Below the pieces are notes generated by a model, which made no database searches, was not told where the DNA came from, and saw nothing but the letters and a program-made list of their open reading frames with translations. Positions 26,552 to 39,089 of a stretch of 64,000 nucleotides of DNA are shown in pieces (the first letter of the stretch is position 1; every line of letters begins with the position of its first letter). The DNA lies in NCBI RefSeq assembly GCF_001677335.1, contig NZ_LZYB01000008.1, positions 181,197-245,196 on the forward strand. Direction: 5' to 3'. This DNA comes from Erythrobacter dokdonensis DSW-74 (GTDB taxonomy: Bacteria; Pseudomonadota; Alphaproteobacteria; Sphingomonadales; Sphingomonadaceae). The position numbers and the translations under genes are program-made.

Positions 26552-27504
26552 TGTCGCTCGACCCCAGATCTGCGCCCCACATTCCCGTGCTGCTCGATGA
26601 AGTCGTCGCCGCCATCGCGCCGCGCCCGGGCATGACCATTGTCGATGCGACCTTCGGTGCGGGCGGCTACACCACCGCCTTGCTGGAGGCAGGTGCGCGC
26701 GTCCACGCTTTCGACCGCGATCCCGATGCCATCGCCGCCGGGCAGGCGCTGGTGGCGCGCCATGCGGGCCGCCTTGCGCTGCATTCCGGGCGATTTTCCC
26801 AGATGCGCGAGGAACTTGCCGCGCTCGGCATCACCCGGGTTGATGCGGTCGTCATGGATATCGGCGTGTCCTCGATGCAGCTTGACCAAAGCGAGCGCGG
26901 CTTTGCCTTCATGCATGACGGCCCGCTCGACATGCGCATGAGCCAGGCGGGGGAAAGCGCCGCCGACTTCCTCAATACCGCTGACGAGGAAGCGATTGCC
27001 GATGTGCTCTACCGCTATGGCGAGGAACGCCAGTCGCGCCGCGTGGCCCGCGCCATCGTCGCCGCGCGGCCGCTCGCGACCACCGGCGAACTTGCCCGCG
27101 TGGTGCGCCGCGCGCTGGGTCACAAGCCGCATGACAAGAAAGACCCGGCGACCCGCACCTTCCAGGCGGTGCGCATCCATGTGAACGATGAACTGGGCGA
27201 GCTCGAAGCCGGGATGGCGGCGGCCGAGGCGCTGCTGGGCGAGGGCGGGGTGCTGGCCGTGGTCAGCTTTCACAGCCTCGAAGACCGCATCGTGAAGCAC
27301 TTCCTGCGCGAACGCAGTGGCGCCGGTCGGGCCGTGTCGCGCCATCTGCCCGGCGAGATCCCCGGCCCGCCGCCGACCTTCACCCGCGTCTCGAAGGGCA
27401 TCCGCCCGTCCGAGGCCGAGACGCTGCGCAATCCGCGCGCGCGTTCGTCCACCCTGCGCCATGCGATCCGCACCGGCGCCCAGCCAAGGAGCATGGCGGC
27501 ATGA
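26551..27504 (+). CDS. rsmH: 16S rRNA (cytosine-1402-N4)-methyltransferase
   Basis: 317 residues. [10 protein letters not shown] at the start, the SAM site [29 protein letters not shown] and [17 protein letters not shown] identify RsmH (MraW). It methylates C1402 in the ribosomal P site. TGATG overlap with mraZ and ATGA overlap with ftsL show coupled translation. Confidence 0.97.
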   Translation: MSLDPRSAPHIPVLLDEVVAAIAPRPGMTIVDATFGAGGYTTALLEAGARVHAFDRDPDAIAAGQALVARHAGRLALHSGRFSQMREELAALGITRVDAVVMDIGVSSMQLDQSERGFAFMHDGPLDMRMSQAGESAADFLNTADEEAIADVLYRYGEERQSRRVARAIVAARPLATTGELARVVRRALGHKPHDKKDPATRTFQAVRIHVNDELGELEAGMAAAEALLGEGGVLAVVSFHSLEDRIVKHFLRERSGAGRAVSRHLPGEIPGPPPTFTRVSKGIRPSEAETLRNPRARSSTLRHAIRTGAQPRSMAA

Positions 27505-28046
27505 TGACCGGCTTACACGCGCGTTCGCTTGGATGGATGGCGGTTCTGACGATCTGTCTTGCGATGGTGGTGGGCCTCAGCTTCAAGGTCCATGCGGTCA
27601 AGAGCGAGGTGTTGCTGGCCGAACGCCAGATCCTCGCGCTACAGCGCGAGACCCTGCTGCTGGAGACGGAGTTCCAGACCCGCGCCAGCCAGCGCCAGCT
27701 CGCGGCGTGGAATGCGGTCGAGTTCGGCTACGAGGCGCCGCGCGCCGACCAGTTTCTCGATGGCACCCGCCAGCTTGCGAGCCTCGGCCAGCGGCGCGGG
27801 CCGGATGCGCCCGCACCGGTCATGCTGGCCCGAGCCGAAACCGGCGGCGAGGCGCAAGCTGCTCGCGTGGATGCTGGCCCCATGCGCTCGCCGGTTTCGG
27901 GCGCGGCAGTGACGCTCGCCTCGGCTGCAAGCGAGAAGGATGCCGGGCAGGTCGTCACTGAAGCCTTTGGCGATTTCCTGATCGATGCCTCGCCGATCCG
28001 TGCCGCGCAGGCCCAGACACTGAGCGCAAAGGGGAAAGGCGAATGA
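27501..28046 (+). CDS. ftsL: FtsL-like division protein
   Basis: 181 residues: a short N-terminus, one membrane segment ([19 protein letters not shown]) and then a coiled-coil with Leu heptads (about 35-75), the FtsL layout. The C-terminal half is longer and more disordered than in E. coli FtsL (121 residues). FtsL acts with FtsB and FtsQ to activate FtsWI. Identity rests on position between rsmH and ftsI plus topology, since FtsL sequences diverge widely. Confidence 0.8.
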   Translation: MMTGLHARSLGWMAVLTICLAMVVGLSFKVHAVKSEVLLAERQILALQRETLLLETEFQTRASQRQLAAWNAVEFGYEAPRADQFLDGTRQLASLGQRRGPDAPAPVMLARAETGGEAQAARVDAGPMRSPVSGAAVTLASAASEKDAGQVVTEAFGDFLIDASPIRAAQAQTLSAKGKGE

Positions 28047-29767
28047 ACGCCATGGCGGCCACTGCGGCCGTCCCCTCGATCCCTGCGGGACGCGTCCAGC
28101 GTCTCAACCTGCGCGCGCGGCTGTTATGGACCGCGCGTTTCCGGGTGCTGTGGATCATGCTCGGCTTTGTGCTCGTGGCGCTTGTCGCGCTGGTGCGCAT
28201 CGCCTCGCTCGCCTTTGCCGGACAGGTGCCCGAGCGCACCAGTCTGGAAGAGGCGCTGTTGCCGTCGCGCGGGGAGATCACCGATCGCAATGGCGTGCCG
28301 CTGGCGCGCGCCTTCCCGGCCTACGCGCTGTGGTTCGATCCCAAGGCGATGGGCGATGACGGCGCGCCGCTGGTGCGCTCGCCTGAACAGGTGGCGCGCG
28401 AATTGAAGGCGATCTTCCCCGATATCGACGAGGCACGCATGGCGCGCCGCCTCGCCTCGGGCCGTGCGGGCTATCTGCGCCGCCGCATCCTGCCCGAAGA
28501 GGCCAACAAGGTGTTCGCACTGGGCGAAGTCGCGCTCGAGATCCCGCGCGAGACCGACCGTCATTATCCGCAAGGCACGCTCGCCGCGCATGTGCTGGGC
28601 TATGTCGTGGAGGGCGAGGGCGGCAAGCTCGGCATGGAACAGGTGCTGGATGATCGCCTGTCCGATCCCGACCTTCGCGCAGAGCCGGTGGCGCTATCGC
28701 TCGATGTGCGCGTGCAGGGCGCGCTGGAGGATGAACTGCGGCGCGGGATGCTGGAGACCAATGCTCTCGGCGCGGCGGGCATCGTGCTTGATGTCGATAG
28801 CGGCGAGGTGATGGCGATGGCCTCCCTGCCCGAATTCGATCCCAATGTGGCAGGGGCAAGCGGAGCGAAGAACGTCTTCAACCGTGTCACCAACGGGGTT
28901 TACGAACTTGGTTCGACCTTCAAGCCGCTGAGCGTGGCGGCGGCGATGGATGCGGGCGTGGTGCGCGATCTGGGCCGCGCGTGGAACGCCGAGCCGGTGC
29001 AGGTCGGGCGCAGCACGATCAAGGATCTCAAGCCCAAGGGCGCGACGCTCAATGTGCCGCAGGCGCTGGTCTATTCCTCCAATACCGTCACCGCGCGTGT
29101 GGCCGACGAACTCGGCCCGGAACGCTTGCGCCGTGCCATGATTGATCTGGGTATGGATGCCCGCCCCTTCATCGAGCTGCCCGCGCGCGGAAAGCCGCTG
29201 TTTCCGGGTGGCAAGTGGAGCCGGGTGACCAACATGACGGTCAGTTATGGTCACGGCCTCGCGGTCACCCCGCTACATCTGGCCAGTGCCTATGCCGCGA
29301 TGGTCAATGGCGGGATCTGGCGTCCGGCGACATTGATGAAGCTCGACAGGAAGGACATCCCGCGCGGACGGCGCGTGTTCAAGGAATCGACCTCCTCGCG
29401 CATGCGCCAGATGCTGCGCATGATCTCGCTCTACGGCACCGGGCGCAGCGCCGATGCGCCGGGCTACCGGGTGGGCGGGAAGACCGGTTCGGCCGAGAAG
29501 GCGAGCGGTGGCGGCTATGCCAAGACCTCGCTGATCTCCTCCTTCGCTTCGGCCTTCCCGCTGGATGCGCCGCGCTATGTCGTGGTGGTGGTGATTGACG
29601 AGCCCAAGGGAACCATCGCCAGTTCCTACCAGCGCACCGCCGCATTCACCGCCGCGCCGGTTGTCGGCCGGTTGGTGCCGCGCATCGGGCCGATGCTGGG
29701 CGTCCAGCCCGACGAACGCCGCGATGTCGACATTTCCGACCTGCGCTACCTCGTGGACAAGCACTGA
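28043..29767 (+). CDS. ftsI: Septal peptidoglycan transpeptidase (PBP3)
   Basis: 574 residues. An N-terminal membrane anchor (about 35-60) is followed by the dimerisation domain with RGEITDRNGVPLA. The transpeptidase domain has Ser291 in STFK, SSN at 345-347 and KTG at 480-482. It cross-links septal peptidoglycan and pairs with FtsW. Start and stop overlap ftsL (ATGA) and murE (TGATG). Confidence 0.96.
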   Translation: MNAMAATAAVPSIPAGRVQRLNLRARLLWTARFRVLWIMLGFVLVALVALVRIASLAFAGQVPERTSLEEALLPSRGEITDRNGVPLARAFPAYALWFDPKAMGDDGAPLVRSPEQVARELKAIFPDIDEARMARRLASGRAGYLRRRILPEEANKVFALGEVALEIPRETDRHYPQGTLAAHVLGYVVEGEGGKLGMEQVLDDRLSDPDLRAEPVALSLDVRVQGALEDELRRGMLETNALGAAGIVLDVDSGEVMAMASLPEFDPNVAGASGAKNVFNRVTNGVYELGSTFKPLSVAAAMDAGVVRDLGRAWNAEPVQVGRSTIKDLKPKGATLNVPQALVYSSNTVTARVADELGPERLRRAMIDLGMDARPFIELPARGKPLFPGGKWSRVTNMTVSYGHGLAVTPLHLASAYAAMVNGGIWRPATLMKLDRKDIPRGRRVFKESTSSRMRQMLRMISLYGTGRSADAPGYRVGGKTGSAEKASGGGYAKTSLISSFASAFPLDAPRYVVVVVIDEPKGTIASSYQRTAAFTAAPVVGRLVPRIGPMLGVQPDERRDVDISDLRYLVDKH

Positions 29768-31256
29768 TGCGGCTCGGCGACCTGCTTGCGCGCGCCGGGC
29801 TAGCCAGCGGAGAGGCGGATGAGGTGGCGGTAACGGGCTTTGCCATCGATCATCGCAAGGTCGCCCCCGGCACGGTGTTCGGCGCCTTTGCCGGTGGCAC
29901 CTTCAACGGCGAGGATTTTATCCCCGCAGCAATCGAGGCAGGGGCAGTGGCGGTCGTTGCGCGGCCCGAAGCCGAGTTCGCGGGTGCACTCCACATCGCC
30001 GATGCCGAGCCCCGCCGGGCGTTCGCGCGTTTGGCGGCGGGCTTTTTCGCGCCCGTTCCGGAAACCATCGTCGCGGTCACCGGCACCAACGGCAAGACTT
30101 CGACCGTCGAGATGACCCGCCAGATCTGGCGCATGGCCGGAGAGCGGGCGGCGAGCATCGGAACCTTGGGCGTCACCACGCCTGACGGTTCGGTTTCGAC
30201 CGGGCTGACCACCCCCGACATCGTCACCTTCCTCGCCAACATGGCGGGTCTTGCGCGCGAGGGCGTGACCCATGTCGCCTACGAGGCATCGAGCCACGGC
30301 CTCGACCAGTATCGCAACGAAGGGCTGACGGTCTCGGCCAGCGCCTTCACCAATTTCAGCCGCGACCATCTCGACTATCACGGCACGATGGAGAACTACT
30401 TCGCGGCCAAGATGCGGCTCTTTACCGAGGTCGTGGCCGCTGGCAGCCCGGCAGTGATCCATGACGCAGGCGACGGTTCGGACTGGACCGCCCGGGCAAT
30501 ACGCCAGGCCGAGGCGCGCGGGCTCAAGGTGCTGACCGTGGGCGAGGGCGGAAACTTCCTGCGCCTGATCTCGCGCGAACCCGGACAGCTGGGGCAGCTT
30601 CTTGCCATCGAACATGAAGGCGAGGTGCGGAAGGTCAATCTGCCGCTGATCGGCGCCTACCAGGCGGCCAATGCGCTGGTGGCGGCGGGACTGGCGCTGG
30701 CGACGGGTGTCGCCGCCACGACGGTGTTTGACGCGCTGGGCCGTCTGCAGCCCGTGCGCGGACGGCTTGAGCGTGCGGCGATCAATCAGGCGGGGGCACC
30801 GGCCTATGTGGACTATGCTCATACGCCCGATGCGCTGGAGGCGGCAATTGCTGCGCTGCGCCCGCATGTGGGTCCGGGTGGCAGGCTGATCGCGGTGTTC
30901 GGAGCGGGCGGGGATCGTGACAGCGGCAAGCGGACGGAAATGGGCGCGGTCGCTGCGCGCGGAGCCGATCTGGTGATCATTACCGACGACAACCCCCGCA
31001 GCGAGGATCCCGCCGCCATCCGCGCCGCGATCATGGCAGGAGCGGGAAGCGCAGCACGCGAAACCGGCGATCGCCGTGCAGCAATTGCCGAAGCTGTCGG
31101 GGAAGCCGGGCCGGACGATATTGTGCTGATCGCCGGCAAGGGCCACGAGCAAGGGCAGATTTTCGGGTCAGGAGAAAACATGCGGATCGAAGCGTTCGAC
31201 GATGTCGAAGTGGCGCGCGAATGCGCCGGAGGCCAATCTTCCGGAGGCTTGGGGTG

Positions 31257-31257
<1 letters not shown>
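29767..31257 (+). CDS. murE: UDP-MurNAc-tripeptide synthetase
   Basis: 496 residues. It adds the third residue to UDP-MurNAc-L-Ala-D-Glu. The ATP loop VTGTNGKTSTVE, the carbamylated-Lys region, YAHTPDAL and the substrate motif DNPRSEDP are present. DNPR is typical of enzymes that add meso-diaminopimelate. Mur ligase N, middle and C domains follow in order. It is coupled to ftsI and murF through TGATG junctions. Confidence 0.96.
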
Positions 31258-32744
<1,487 letters not shown>

Positions 32745-32777
32745 AGCCCGAAGCAACGGGCGCCGAGGAACGACTGA

Positions 32778-33848
32778 ATGCTCTATCTGCTTGCCGAATG
32801 GCTGGGCTTCGACGGCATCCTCAATCTGGTGCGCTACCAGAGTTTTCGTGCCGGTGCGACGCTGATGACCGCATTGGTGATCGGCTTGCTTATCGGTGAG
32901 CGGTTCATCAATTTCCTGCGCGTGCGGCAAGGCAAGGGCCAGCCGATCCGCGAGGACGGGCCGCAGACCCACCTTGCCAAGCGCGGCACGCCGACCATGG
33001 GCGGGCTGATGATCCTGACCGCGCTGACCGCATCCCTGCTCTTGTGGATGGACCTTTCAAGCCCTTTCGTATGGGCCTGTCTGGCGGTGACGATCGGTTT
33101 CGGGTTCATCGGTTTCCTCGATGATTATGACAAGGTTTCCAAGAACAGCCATGCGGGCGTTCCGGGCCGGGTGCGGCTCGCGCTCGAATTCGTGGTGGCG
33201 GGCATCGCCGCGTGGCTGATCGTCAGCCAGATCAACACCAATCTCTACCTGCCTTTCCTGTCGGGCGTGAGCATTCCGCTGGGGCCGGCCTATTACGTCT
33301 TCGCCGCCTTCGTGATCGTGGGCGCGGGCAATGCGGTGAACCTGACCGACGGGCTGGATGGTCTTGCGATCATGCCGGTGATCATCGCGGCCGGCACCTT
33401 CGCGATCATCGCCTATCTCGTGGGCCGTGCGGATTTCAGCGCCTATCTGGGCATCCCGCATGTACCTGGCGCTGGCGAACTGGCGATCTTCTGCGCCGCG
33501 ATCATGGGCGCGGGGCTGGCCTTCCTGTGGTTCAACGCGCCGCCGGCCGCGGTGTTCATGGGCGACACGGGCAGCCTGGCGCTGGGCGGCGCCCTGGGGG
33601 CGATTGCGGTTGCGAGCCACCACGAGGTGGTGCTCGCCATCGTCGGCGGGCTGTTCGTGCTCGAAGCGGTCAGCGTGATCGTGCAGGTGTTCTGGTTCAA
33701 GCGCACCGGCAAGCGGGTGTTCCGCATGGCTCCGATCCATCACCATTTCGAACAGCTTGGCTGGAGCGAGAGCAAGGTCGTGATCCGGTTCTGGATTATC
33801 GCCATCGTGCTGGCGCTGATCGGTCTTTCGACGCTCAAGCTGAGGTAG
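32778..33848 (+). CDS. mraY: Phospho-MurNAc-pentapeptide translocase (lipid I synthase)
   Basis: 356 residues with about ten membrane segments. Conserved elements are the start [18 protein letters not shown], the catalytic aspartates in FLDDYDKV and [22 protein letters not shown] and the HHHFE loop. It moves phospho-MurNAc-pentapeptide onto undecaprenyl phosphate. It has its own ribosome site (GAGGAA) 33 bp after murF. Confidence 0.97.
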   Translation: MLYLLAEWLGFDGILNLVRYQSFRAGATLMTALVIGLLIGERFINFLRVRQGKGQPIREDGPQTHLAKRGTPTMGGLMILTALTASLLLWMDLSSPFVWACLAVTIGFGFIGFLDDYDKVSKNSHAGVPGRVRLALEFVVAGIAAWLIVSQINTNLYLPFLSGVSIPLGPAYYVFAAFVIVGAGNAVNLTDGLDGLAIMPVIIAAGTFAIIAYLVGRADFSAYLGIPHVPGAGELAIFCAAIMGAGLAFLWFNAPPAAVFMGDTGSLALGGALGAIAVASHHEVVLAIVGGLFVLEAVSVIVQVFWFKRTGKRVFRMAPIHHHFEQLGWSESKVVIRFWIIAIVLALIGLSTLKLR

Positions 33849-33857
33849 ACGGGCTGC

Positions 33858-35216
33858 ATGATCACTTCCCCCGCCTTTGCCGGTAAACGCTTTGCGGTGC
33901 TGGGGCTGGCGCGCTCGGGCGCAGCTGCGGCCGAGGCGCTGCTGGCCAGCGGGGCGGAAGTGATCGCCTGGGACCGTCAGGATGTGGCGCGCGCACCGTT
34001 CGAGGGGCGTTGCCGCCTGATCGATCCGCTGGAGCTTGACCTCACCGGCTTTGCAGGGGTGGTGGTTTCGCCGGGCGTGCCGCTCAATACCCACCCCATC
34101 GGGCCGCATGTCTGGCAGTATGGCCTGCCGGTAATCGGCGATATCGAACTGTTTGCGATGGCCCGGCCAAGCCTCCCGAAGCACCGCGTGGTCGGGATTA
34201 CCGGGACCAACGGCAAGTCGACCACGACGGCGCTTGTGCACCACATCCTGCAAACCGCGGGCGTGCCGAGCGTCATGGGCGGCAATATCGGCGACCCCAT
34301 TCTCGGACAGGATCCGCTGCCTGAAGGGGGCGTCTATGTGCTCGAGCTGTCGAGCTTCCAGATCGACCTCACCTTCACGCTCGATTGCGATATCGCCGCG
34401 CTGACCAACATCACGGCCGATCATCTCGATCGCTATGCCGGCTTTGCTGCCTATGCCGCGGCCAAGGAGCGGCTGTTCGCGATGCAGGAGCGCGGCGTTG
34501 CGGTCATCTGTGACGAGGACGAACCGACGGGCGCGATTGCCGATCGGCTCGCGGCGGCGGACAAGCCGTTATTGAGGGTGAAGACCAGCGATCTCGATGC
34601 GGCTGGCTTGGCCGAAGGGCGCTCGCCCTCGCTCGCCGGGCCGCACAATGCCCAGAACGCTGCCGTAGCGGCGGTAATCTGCCGCCAGCTTGGGCTGAGC
34701 GAGGCGCAGATTGCGCATGGTCTTGCGACCTATCCCGGCCTGCCGCACCGGATGGAGCGGGTGTGCGAGGCAGGCGGGGTCATTTACATCAACGACAGCA
34801 AGGCCACCAACACCGCCTCGGCGGCGCCTGCGCTGGCAGCCTTTCCGCCCGTGCAAGGGGGCGCGCCCCTTATCCACTGGATCTGCGGCGGCCTTCCCAA
34901 AGAGCCGGGCCTTGGCGCCTGCGCTGCGCATCTCGGCAATCTTGCCGCAGCCTATACCGTGGGCGAGGCCGGGCCGATGTTCGCCGACCTGCTCGAAGGC
35001 GACGGCGTCAAGGTCGAACGGTGCGAGCTCATCAGCGAGGCGGTACGCCGCGCCCGCGATGCGGCCCGCCCGGGCGAGGTGGTGCTGTTGTCGCCCGCCT
35101 GCGCCTCCTATGACCAGTTCCGCGACTACGAGAAGCGCGGGCACCATTTCCGCCAGATGGTCGGCGCGATGACCGGCTGCGAAACCGACGGGTCTGGACG
35201 GAGCATCCTGCCGTGA
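33858..35216 (+). CDS. murD: UDP-MurNAc-L-alanine-D-glutamate ligase
   Basis: 452 residues. It has a Rossmann-like start (VLGLARSGAAAAEAL), the ATP loop GITGTNGKSTTTALV, the carbamylated Lys region, NDSKATNTASA and the C-terminal SPACASYDQFRDYEKRG. It adds D-Glu to UDP-MurNAc-L-Ala. The start is 9 bp after mraY and the end overlaps ftsW (GTGA). Confidence 0.97.
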   Translation: MITSPAFAGKRFAVLGLARSGAAAAEALLASGAEVIAWDRQDVARAPFEGRCRLIDPLELDLTGFAGVVVSPGVPLNTHPIGPHVWQYGLPVIGDIELFAMARPSLPKHRVVGITGTNGKSTTTALVHHILQTAGVPSVMGGNIGDPILGQDPLPEGGVYVLELSSFQIDLTFTLDCDIAALTNITADHLDRYAGFAAYAAAKERLFAMQERGVAVICDEDEPTGAIADRLAAADKPLLRVKTSDLDAAGLAEGRSPSLAGPHNAQNAAVAAVICRQLGLSEAQIAHGLATYPGLPHRMERVCEAGGVIYINDSKATNTASAAPALAAFPPVQGGAPLIHWICGGLPKEPGLGACAAHLGNLAAAYTVGEAGPMFADLLEGDGVKVERCELISEAVRRARDAARPGEVVLLSPACASYDQFRDYEKRGHHFRQMVGAMTGCETDGSGRSILP

Positions 35217-36439
35217 GCTCGGCCTGGCCCCCCTCGCGTCCGGCCTCGGGCAGCTATCGTCCGCCGGCAGTGGCGCAGCGTCGCTGGCGGGACAGCTTGC
35301 GGGTATGGTGGCGCGAGATCGACAAGGTGCTGCTGGGCCTCATCATGCTGCTGATGGCGTTCGGTGTGCTGGCGGTGGCCGCCGCCTCGCCGGCAAGCGC
35401 TGACCAGCTTTCGACCGCACGGGTCACGCTCGACGAATTCATGTTCCTCAAGCGGCATGTGATCTTCCAGTTCATGGGCCTTTCGGTGATGATCGGCTTG
35501 TCCTTCCTGTCGCGCGAGTCTGCGCGGCGGGTGGGCATCGTGGTGGGGGCGATCATGCTCGCGCTCTTGTTCGTGGTGCCGATCATCGGCGAGGAGAAGA
35601 ACGGCGCGCGACGCTGGATCAATCTCGGCCTGTCCTTGCAGCCATCAGAATTCCTCAAGCCCGGCTTTGCGATCATATGTGCCTGGGTGCTGAGCTGGCG
35701 GCTGCGCGATGCCGGACTGCCGGTAATCTGGTTCGTCAGCGGTTTGATGGGGCTGATTGCCGCATTGCTCATGGCCCAGCCCAACCTTGGCGATGCGATC
35801 CTGTTTGCCGGCATCTGGCTCGTGATGGTGCTGCTTGCCGGTGTCGCATGGCAGTTGATTCTCGGCCTGATCGGGGTCGGGGCGGTCGGGCTTACGCTCG
35901 CCTATTTTTTCTACGACAATGCCCGCAACCGGATCGACAGCTTCCTTGGCGGCGGCACCGCCTTTGATCAGGTCGACCTTGCCCAGCGCACGCTGACGGC
36001 GGGCGGGTGGACCGGCAGCGGCTTGTGGCTCGGCATCCGCAAAATGAACCTGCCCGAGGCGCATACGGACTACATCTTCTCGGTGATCGGCGAGGAGTTC
36101 GGCCTGATCGCCTGTGCGGTTGTCGTCGCGCTTTACGCGGCGGTTGTGCTGCGCGCCCTGCTGCGCATGACGGGTGAGGACAATCTCTTCGCGCTGCTCG
36201 CCGGGGTAGGCCTTGTCACCCAGTTCGGCGGGCAGGCCTTCATCAACATCCTCGTCAATCTCAAGCTGTTCCCGTCGAAGGGGATGACCTTGCCACTGAT
36301 CTCCTATGGCGGATCATCGACACTGGCGGTGTGCTTCACGCTTGGGCTATTGCTGGCGATCACCCGACGCAATCCCTTCCTCGCCCGTGAGGCGGGAGGC
36401 TTGCGCGATCTGATCGACCGCAAGGAGGAACGCTCATGA
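35213..36439 (+). CDS. ftsW: Septal peptidoglycan polymerase FtsW
   Basis: 408 residues from a GTG overlapping the murD stop. SEDS-family topology with about ten membrane segments follows a basic cytoplasmic N-terminus. ARRWINLGLSLQPSEFLKP, HTDYIFSVIGEEFGLI and the C-terminal TLPLISYGGSSTLA are the SEDS signatures. It polymerises glycan strands at the septum together with FtsI. The stop overlaps murG (ATGA). Confidence 0.96.
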   Translation: MSSAWPPSRPASGSYRPPAVAQRRWRDSLRVWWREIDKVLLGLIMLLMAFGVLAVAAASPASADQLSTARVTLDEFMFLKRHVIFQFMGLSVMIGLSFLSRESARRVGIVVGAIMLALLFVVPIIGEEKNGARRWINLGLSLQPSEFLKPGFAIICAWVLSWRLRDAGLPVIWFVSGLMGLIAALLMAQPNLGDAILFAGIWLVMVLLAGVAWQLILGLIGVGAVGLTLAYFFYDNARNRIDSFLGGGTAFDQVDLAQRTLTAGGWTGSGLWLGIRKMNLPEAHTDYIFSVIGEEFGLIACAVVVALYAAVVLRALLRMTGEDNLFALLAGVGLVTQFGGQAFINILVNLKLFPSKGMTLPLISYGGSSTLAVCFTLGLLLAITRRNPFLAREAGGLRDLIDRKEERS

Positions 36440-37659
36440 GCAGCGAGATCCGCACCGGTGCCTCGCGCCACTTCGTGCTGGCAGCAGGCGGGACCGGCGG
36501 CCACCTTATCCCCGCCTTTGCGCTGGCGGGGGAACTCCACGCGCGTGGTCACCATGTCGCGCTGATCACCGACGAGCGCGGGGCGAATATCCCCGGCAAG
36601 CCCGATTACCTCACCGCCCACGTCCTGCCCGCGGGCCGCTTCGGCAAGAACCCGCTCGGCTGGCCCAAGGGGATTGCGGCGGTGCTGGAAGGCAGGCGCA
36701 TGGCGCTGCGCCTGTTCGATGCTTTCGAACCGTCCGCGATCGTAGGCTTCGGCGGCTATCCCGCGCTGCCCGCACTGCTGGCCGCGACTTCGGCGGGACT
36801 GCCGAGCGTGATCCACGAACAGAACGCTGTGCTGGGCCGGGTCAACCGGCTGCTGGCTGGCCGCGTGGACGCGATTGCGACCTCCTACGACAAGGTTGAC
36901 CGGCTTGATCCGAAGCATGCGGCCAAGGTCTATCTGACCGGCAATCCGGTGCGCGCCGAGGTGCTGGCCCTGCGCGAGCAGGATTTCCCCGCGTTCACCG
37001 AGGAAGGCCTGCTGCGCGTGCTGGTGACGGGCGGTTCACAGGGCGCGCGCGTCCTGTCCGAAGTCGTGCCCGATGGCCTTGCCATGCTCCCGCCCGCGCT
37101 GCGCCAGCGCTTGCAGGTGACGCAGCAATGCCGTCCGGAGGATCTTGATGCCGTGCGCCAGCGCTATGCCGAACACGACATTCCCGCAGAGCTCGGCACC
37201 TATTTCGAGGACATGCACGAACGCCTCGCCGATGCGCACCTGTTCATCGGCCGCGCGGGCGCTTCGACGATTGCCGAACTGACCGCCGTGGGCCGTCCGG
37301 CGATCCTGGTTCCGCTGCCCATCGCCACCGATGATCACCAGGCCGTCAACACGCGCGAGATGGTGAAGGCGGGCGGGGCGCGGATGATCCGGCAGGACGC
37401 CTTCCAGCCCAAGGAACTCGCCAAGCAGATCCAGGCGATGGCGATGAACCCCTCCAGCCTCGCCAATGCGGCGCATTGCGCCTTCAATTGCGGGCGGCCC
37501 GATGCGGTGAAGGACCTTGCCGATCTGGTGGAGAGTATGAGCGGGATCGATCTCATGGACGTGATCCGCGTTGGCGAGGGAGCCGCTGCCGCTACCGCCA
37601 GTGCCCGTCCGGCGACAGGTTCGGCGCGCAAGAGCGCCCGGGAGTTTGCCGACCAATGA
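36436..37659 (+). CDS. murG: Lipid II synthase (GlcNAc transferase) MurG
   Basis: 407 residues. The GT28 start [55 protein letters not shown] and [11 protein letters not shown] are intact. It adds GlcNAc to lipid I at the inner face of the membrane. The C-terminal tail of about 40 residues (Ala/Ser-rich) is longer than in E. coli MurG (355 residues). ATGA junctions join it to ftsW and murC. Confidence 0.96.
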   Translation: MSSEIRTGASRHFVLAAGGTGGHLIPAFALAGELHARGHHVALITDERGANIPGKPDYLTAHVLPAGRFGKNPLGWPKGIAAVLEGRRMALRLFDAFEPSAIVGFGGYPALPALLAATSAGLPSVIHEQNAVLGRVNRLLAGRVDAIATSYDKVDRLDPKHAAKVYLTGNPVRAEVLALREQDFPAFTEEGLLRVLVTGGSQGARVLSEVVPDGLAMLPPALRQRLQVTQQCRPEDLDAVRQRYAEHDIPAELGTYFEDMHERLADAHLFIGRAGASTIAELTAVGRPAILVPLPIATDDHQAVNTREMVKAGGARMIRQDAFQPKELAKQIQAMAMNPSSLANAAHCAFNCGRPDAVKDLADLVESMSGIDLMDVIRVGEGAAAATASARPATGSARKSAREFADQ

Positions 37660-39089
37660 AGGGCGTGGGAACCGACATCGGCACGATCCACTTCGTCGGC
37701 ATCGGCGGGATCGGCATGTCCGGCATCGCCGAGGTGATGCATAATCTCGGTTACCGGGTGCAGGGCAGCGACCTTGCCGAAGGGCCGAGCGTCGAGCGTC
37801 TGCGTGCGCGCGGCATTACGGTGCATGTCTGCCACGAGCGCGAGAATGTCGAAGGCGTCGCGGTGGTCGTCACCTCCACTGCGGTGCGCCGCACCAATCC
37901 CGAAGTCGCCGCCGCGCTCGAGAATCGCATCCCGGTCGTGCGGCGGGCGGAGATGCTGGCCGAACTGATGCGCCTCAAATCCACCGTCGCGGTGGCTGGC
38001 ACCCACGGCAAGACCACCACCACCAGCATGATCGCCACGCTGCTGGATGCGGGCGGGATCGATCCCACCGTGATCAACGGCGGGATCATCGAGCAATACG
38101 GCTCCAACGCGCGGCTGGGGACATCCGACTGGATGGTGGTCGAGGCCGACGAGAGCGATGGTTCTTTCCTGCGATTGGACGGCACCATTGCGGTGGTCAC
38201 CAATATCGATCCCGAGCACTTGGATCACTACGGCGATTTCGACGGGGTGAAGCGGGCCTTCGTGGAGTTCATCCACAATGTCCCCTTCTATGGCGCGGCG
38301 GTGCTGTGCGTCGATCATCCGCAAGTGCAGGCGGTGATCGGACAGGTGCGCGATCGCAAGGTCGTGACCTACGGTTTCTCCCTTCAAGCCGATATCTGCG
38401 GGGTTAATGTCCGTTCCGAGGACGGGGGCAACACCTTCGACGTGATCGTGCGCCAGCGCGGCCTTGAGGACCGCCGGATCGAGGGTGTGCACCTGCCCAT
38501 GCCGGGCCGCCACAATGTCCAGAACGCTCTGGCGGCAATTGCCGTGGCGATCGAGATGGGCTGTTCGGACGAGGTGATCCGCACCGGCTTTGCCCGCTTC
38601 GGCGGGGTTCGTCGGCGCTTCACCAAGGTCGGCTCGGTGGCGATGGATGGCGGCAACGTCACCGTGATCGACGACTACGCCCACCACCCGGTCGAAATCC
38701 GCGCCGTCCTTGCCGCAGCGCGCGAGGCTGTGGCGGGCAGCGCAGGCCGCGTGATCGCGGTCGCCCAGCCGCACCGCTATTCGCGCCTCCAGACCCTTAT
38801 GAACGACTTCCAGTCGTGCTTCGATGATGCCGACATCGCCTTTGTCGCACCGGTCTATCCTGCGGGCGAGGAGCCGCTTCCGGGCATCGATCACGCCGCG
38901 CTGGTGGCCGGGATGAAGGCCCGCGGGCACCGCGCCGCGCGCGAGATTGCCGGAGCCGATGCGCTGGCCGAGGTGCTGGCGGAGGAGATTGCGGCCGGCG
39001 ACATGGTTGTGTGCCTGGGTGCGGGCGACATAACCCGCTGGGCGGCGGGCCTCGCTTCCGCCATCAGCGACAGGCGGGGTGCGGCGTGA
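37656..39089 (+). CDS. murC: UDP-MurNAc-L-alanine ligase
   Basis: 477 residues from the ATG at 37656. It has the start [16 protein letters not shown], the ATP loop [13 protein letters not shown], the EADESDGSF motif, [11 protein letters not shown] and [10 protein letters not shown]. It adds the first residue, L-Ala, to UDP-MurNAc. The ATG overlaps the murG stop and the stop overlaps the murB GTG. Confidence 0.97.
   Translation: MKGVGTDIGTIHFVGIGGIGMSGIAEVMHNLGYRVQGSDLAEGPSVERLRARGITVHVCHERENVEGVAVVVTSTAVRRTNPEVAAALENRIPVVRRAEMLAELMRLKSTVAVAGTHGKTTTTSMIATLLDAGGIDPTVINGGIIEQYGSNARLGTSDWMVVEADESDGSFLRLDGTIAVVTNIDPEHLDHYGDFDGVKRAFVEFIHNVPFYGAAVLCVDHPQVQAVIGQVRDRKVVTYGFSLQADICGVNVRSEDGGNTFDVIVRQRGLEDRRIEGVHLPMPGRHNVQNALAAIAVAIEMGCSDEVIRTGFARFGGVRRRFTKVGSVAMDGGNVTVIDDYAHHPVEIRAVLAAAREAVAGSAGRVIAVAQPHRYSRLQTLMNDFQSCFDDADIAFVAPVYPAGEEPLPGIDHAALVAGMKARGHRAAREIAGADALAEVLAEEIAAGDMVVCLGAGDITRWAAGLASAISDRRGAA

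Noticed and set aside
34870..34878. DnaA box TTATCCACT in murD
   Set aside because: One mismatch and inside coding sequence with no clustering; expected by chance.
33057..38930. Long minus-strand open frames across murD, murC and neighbours (up to about 530 codons)
   Set aside because: They lie antisense to clear Mur and Fts proteins and have the Arg/His/Gly-rich composition of GC-rich shadow frames.
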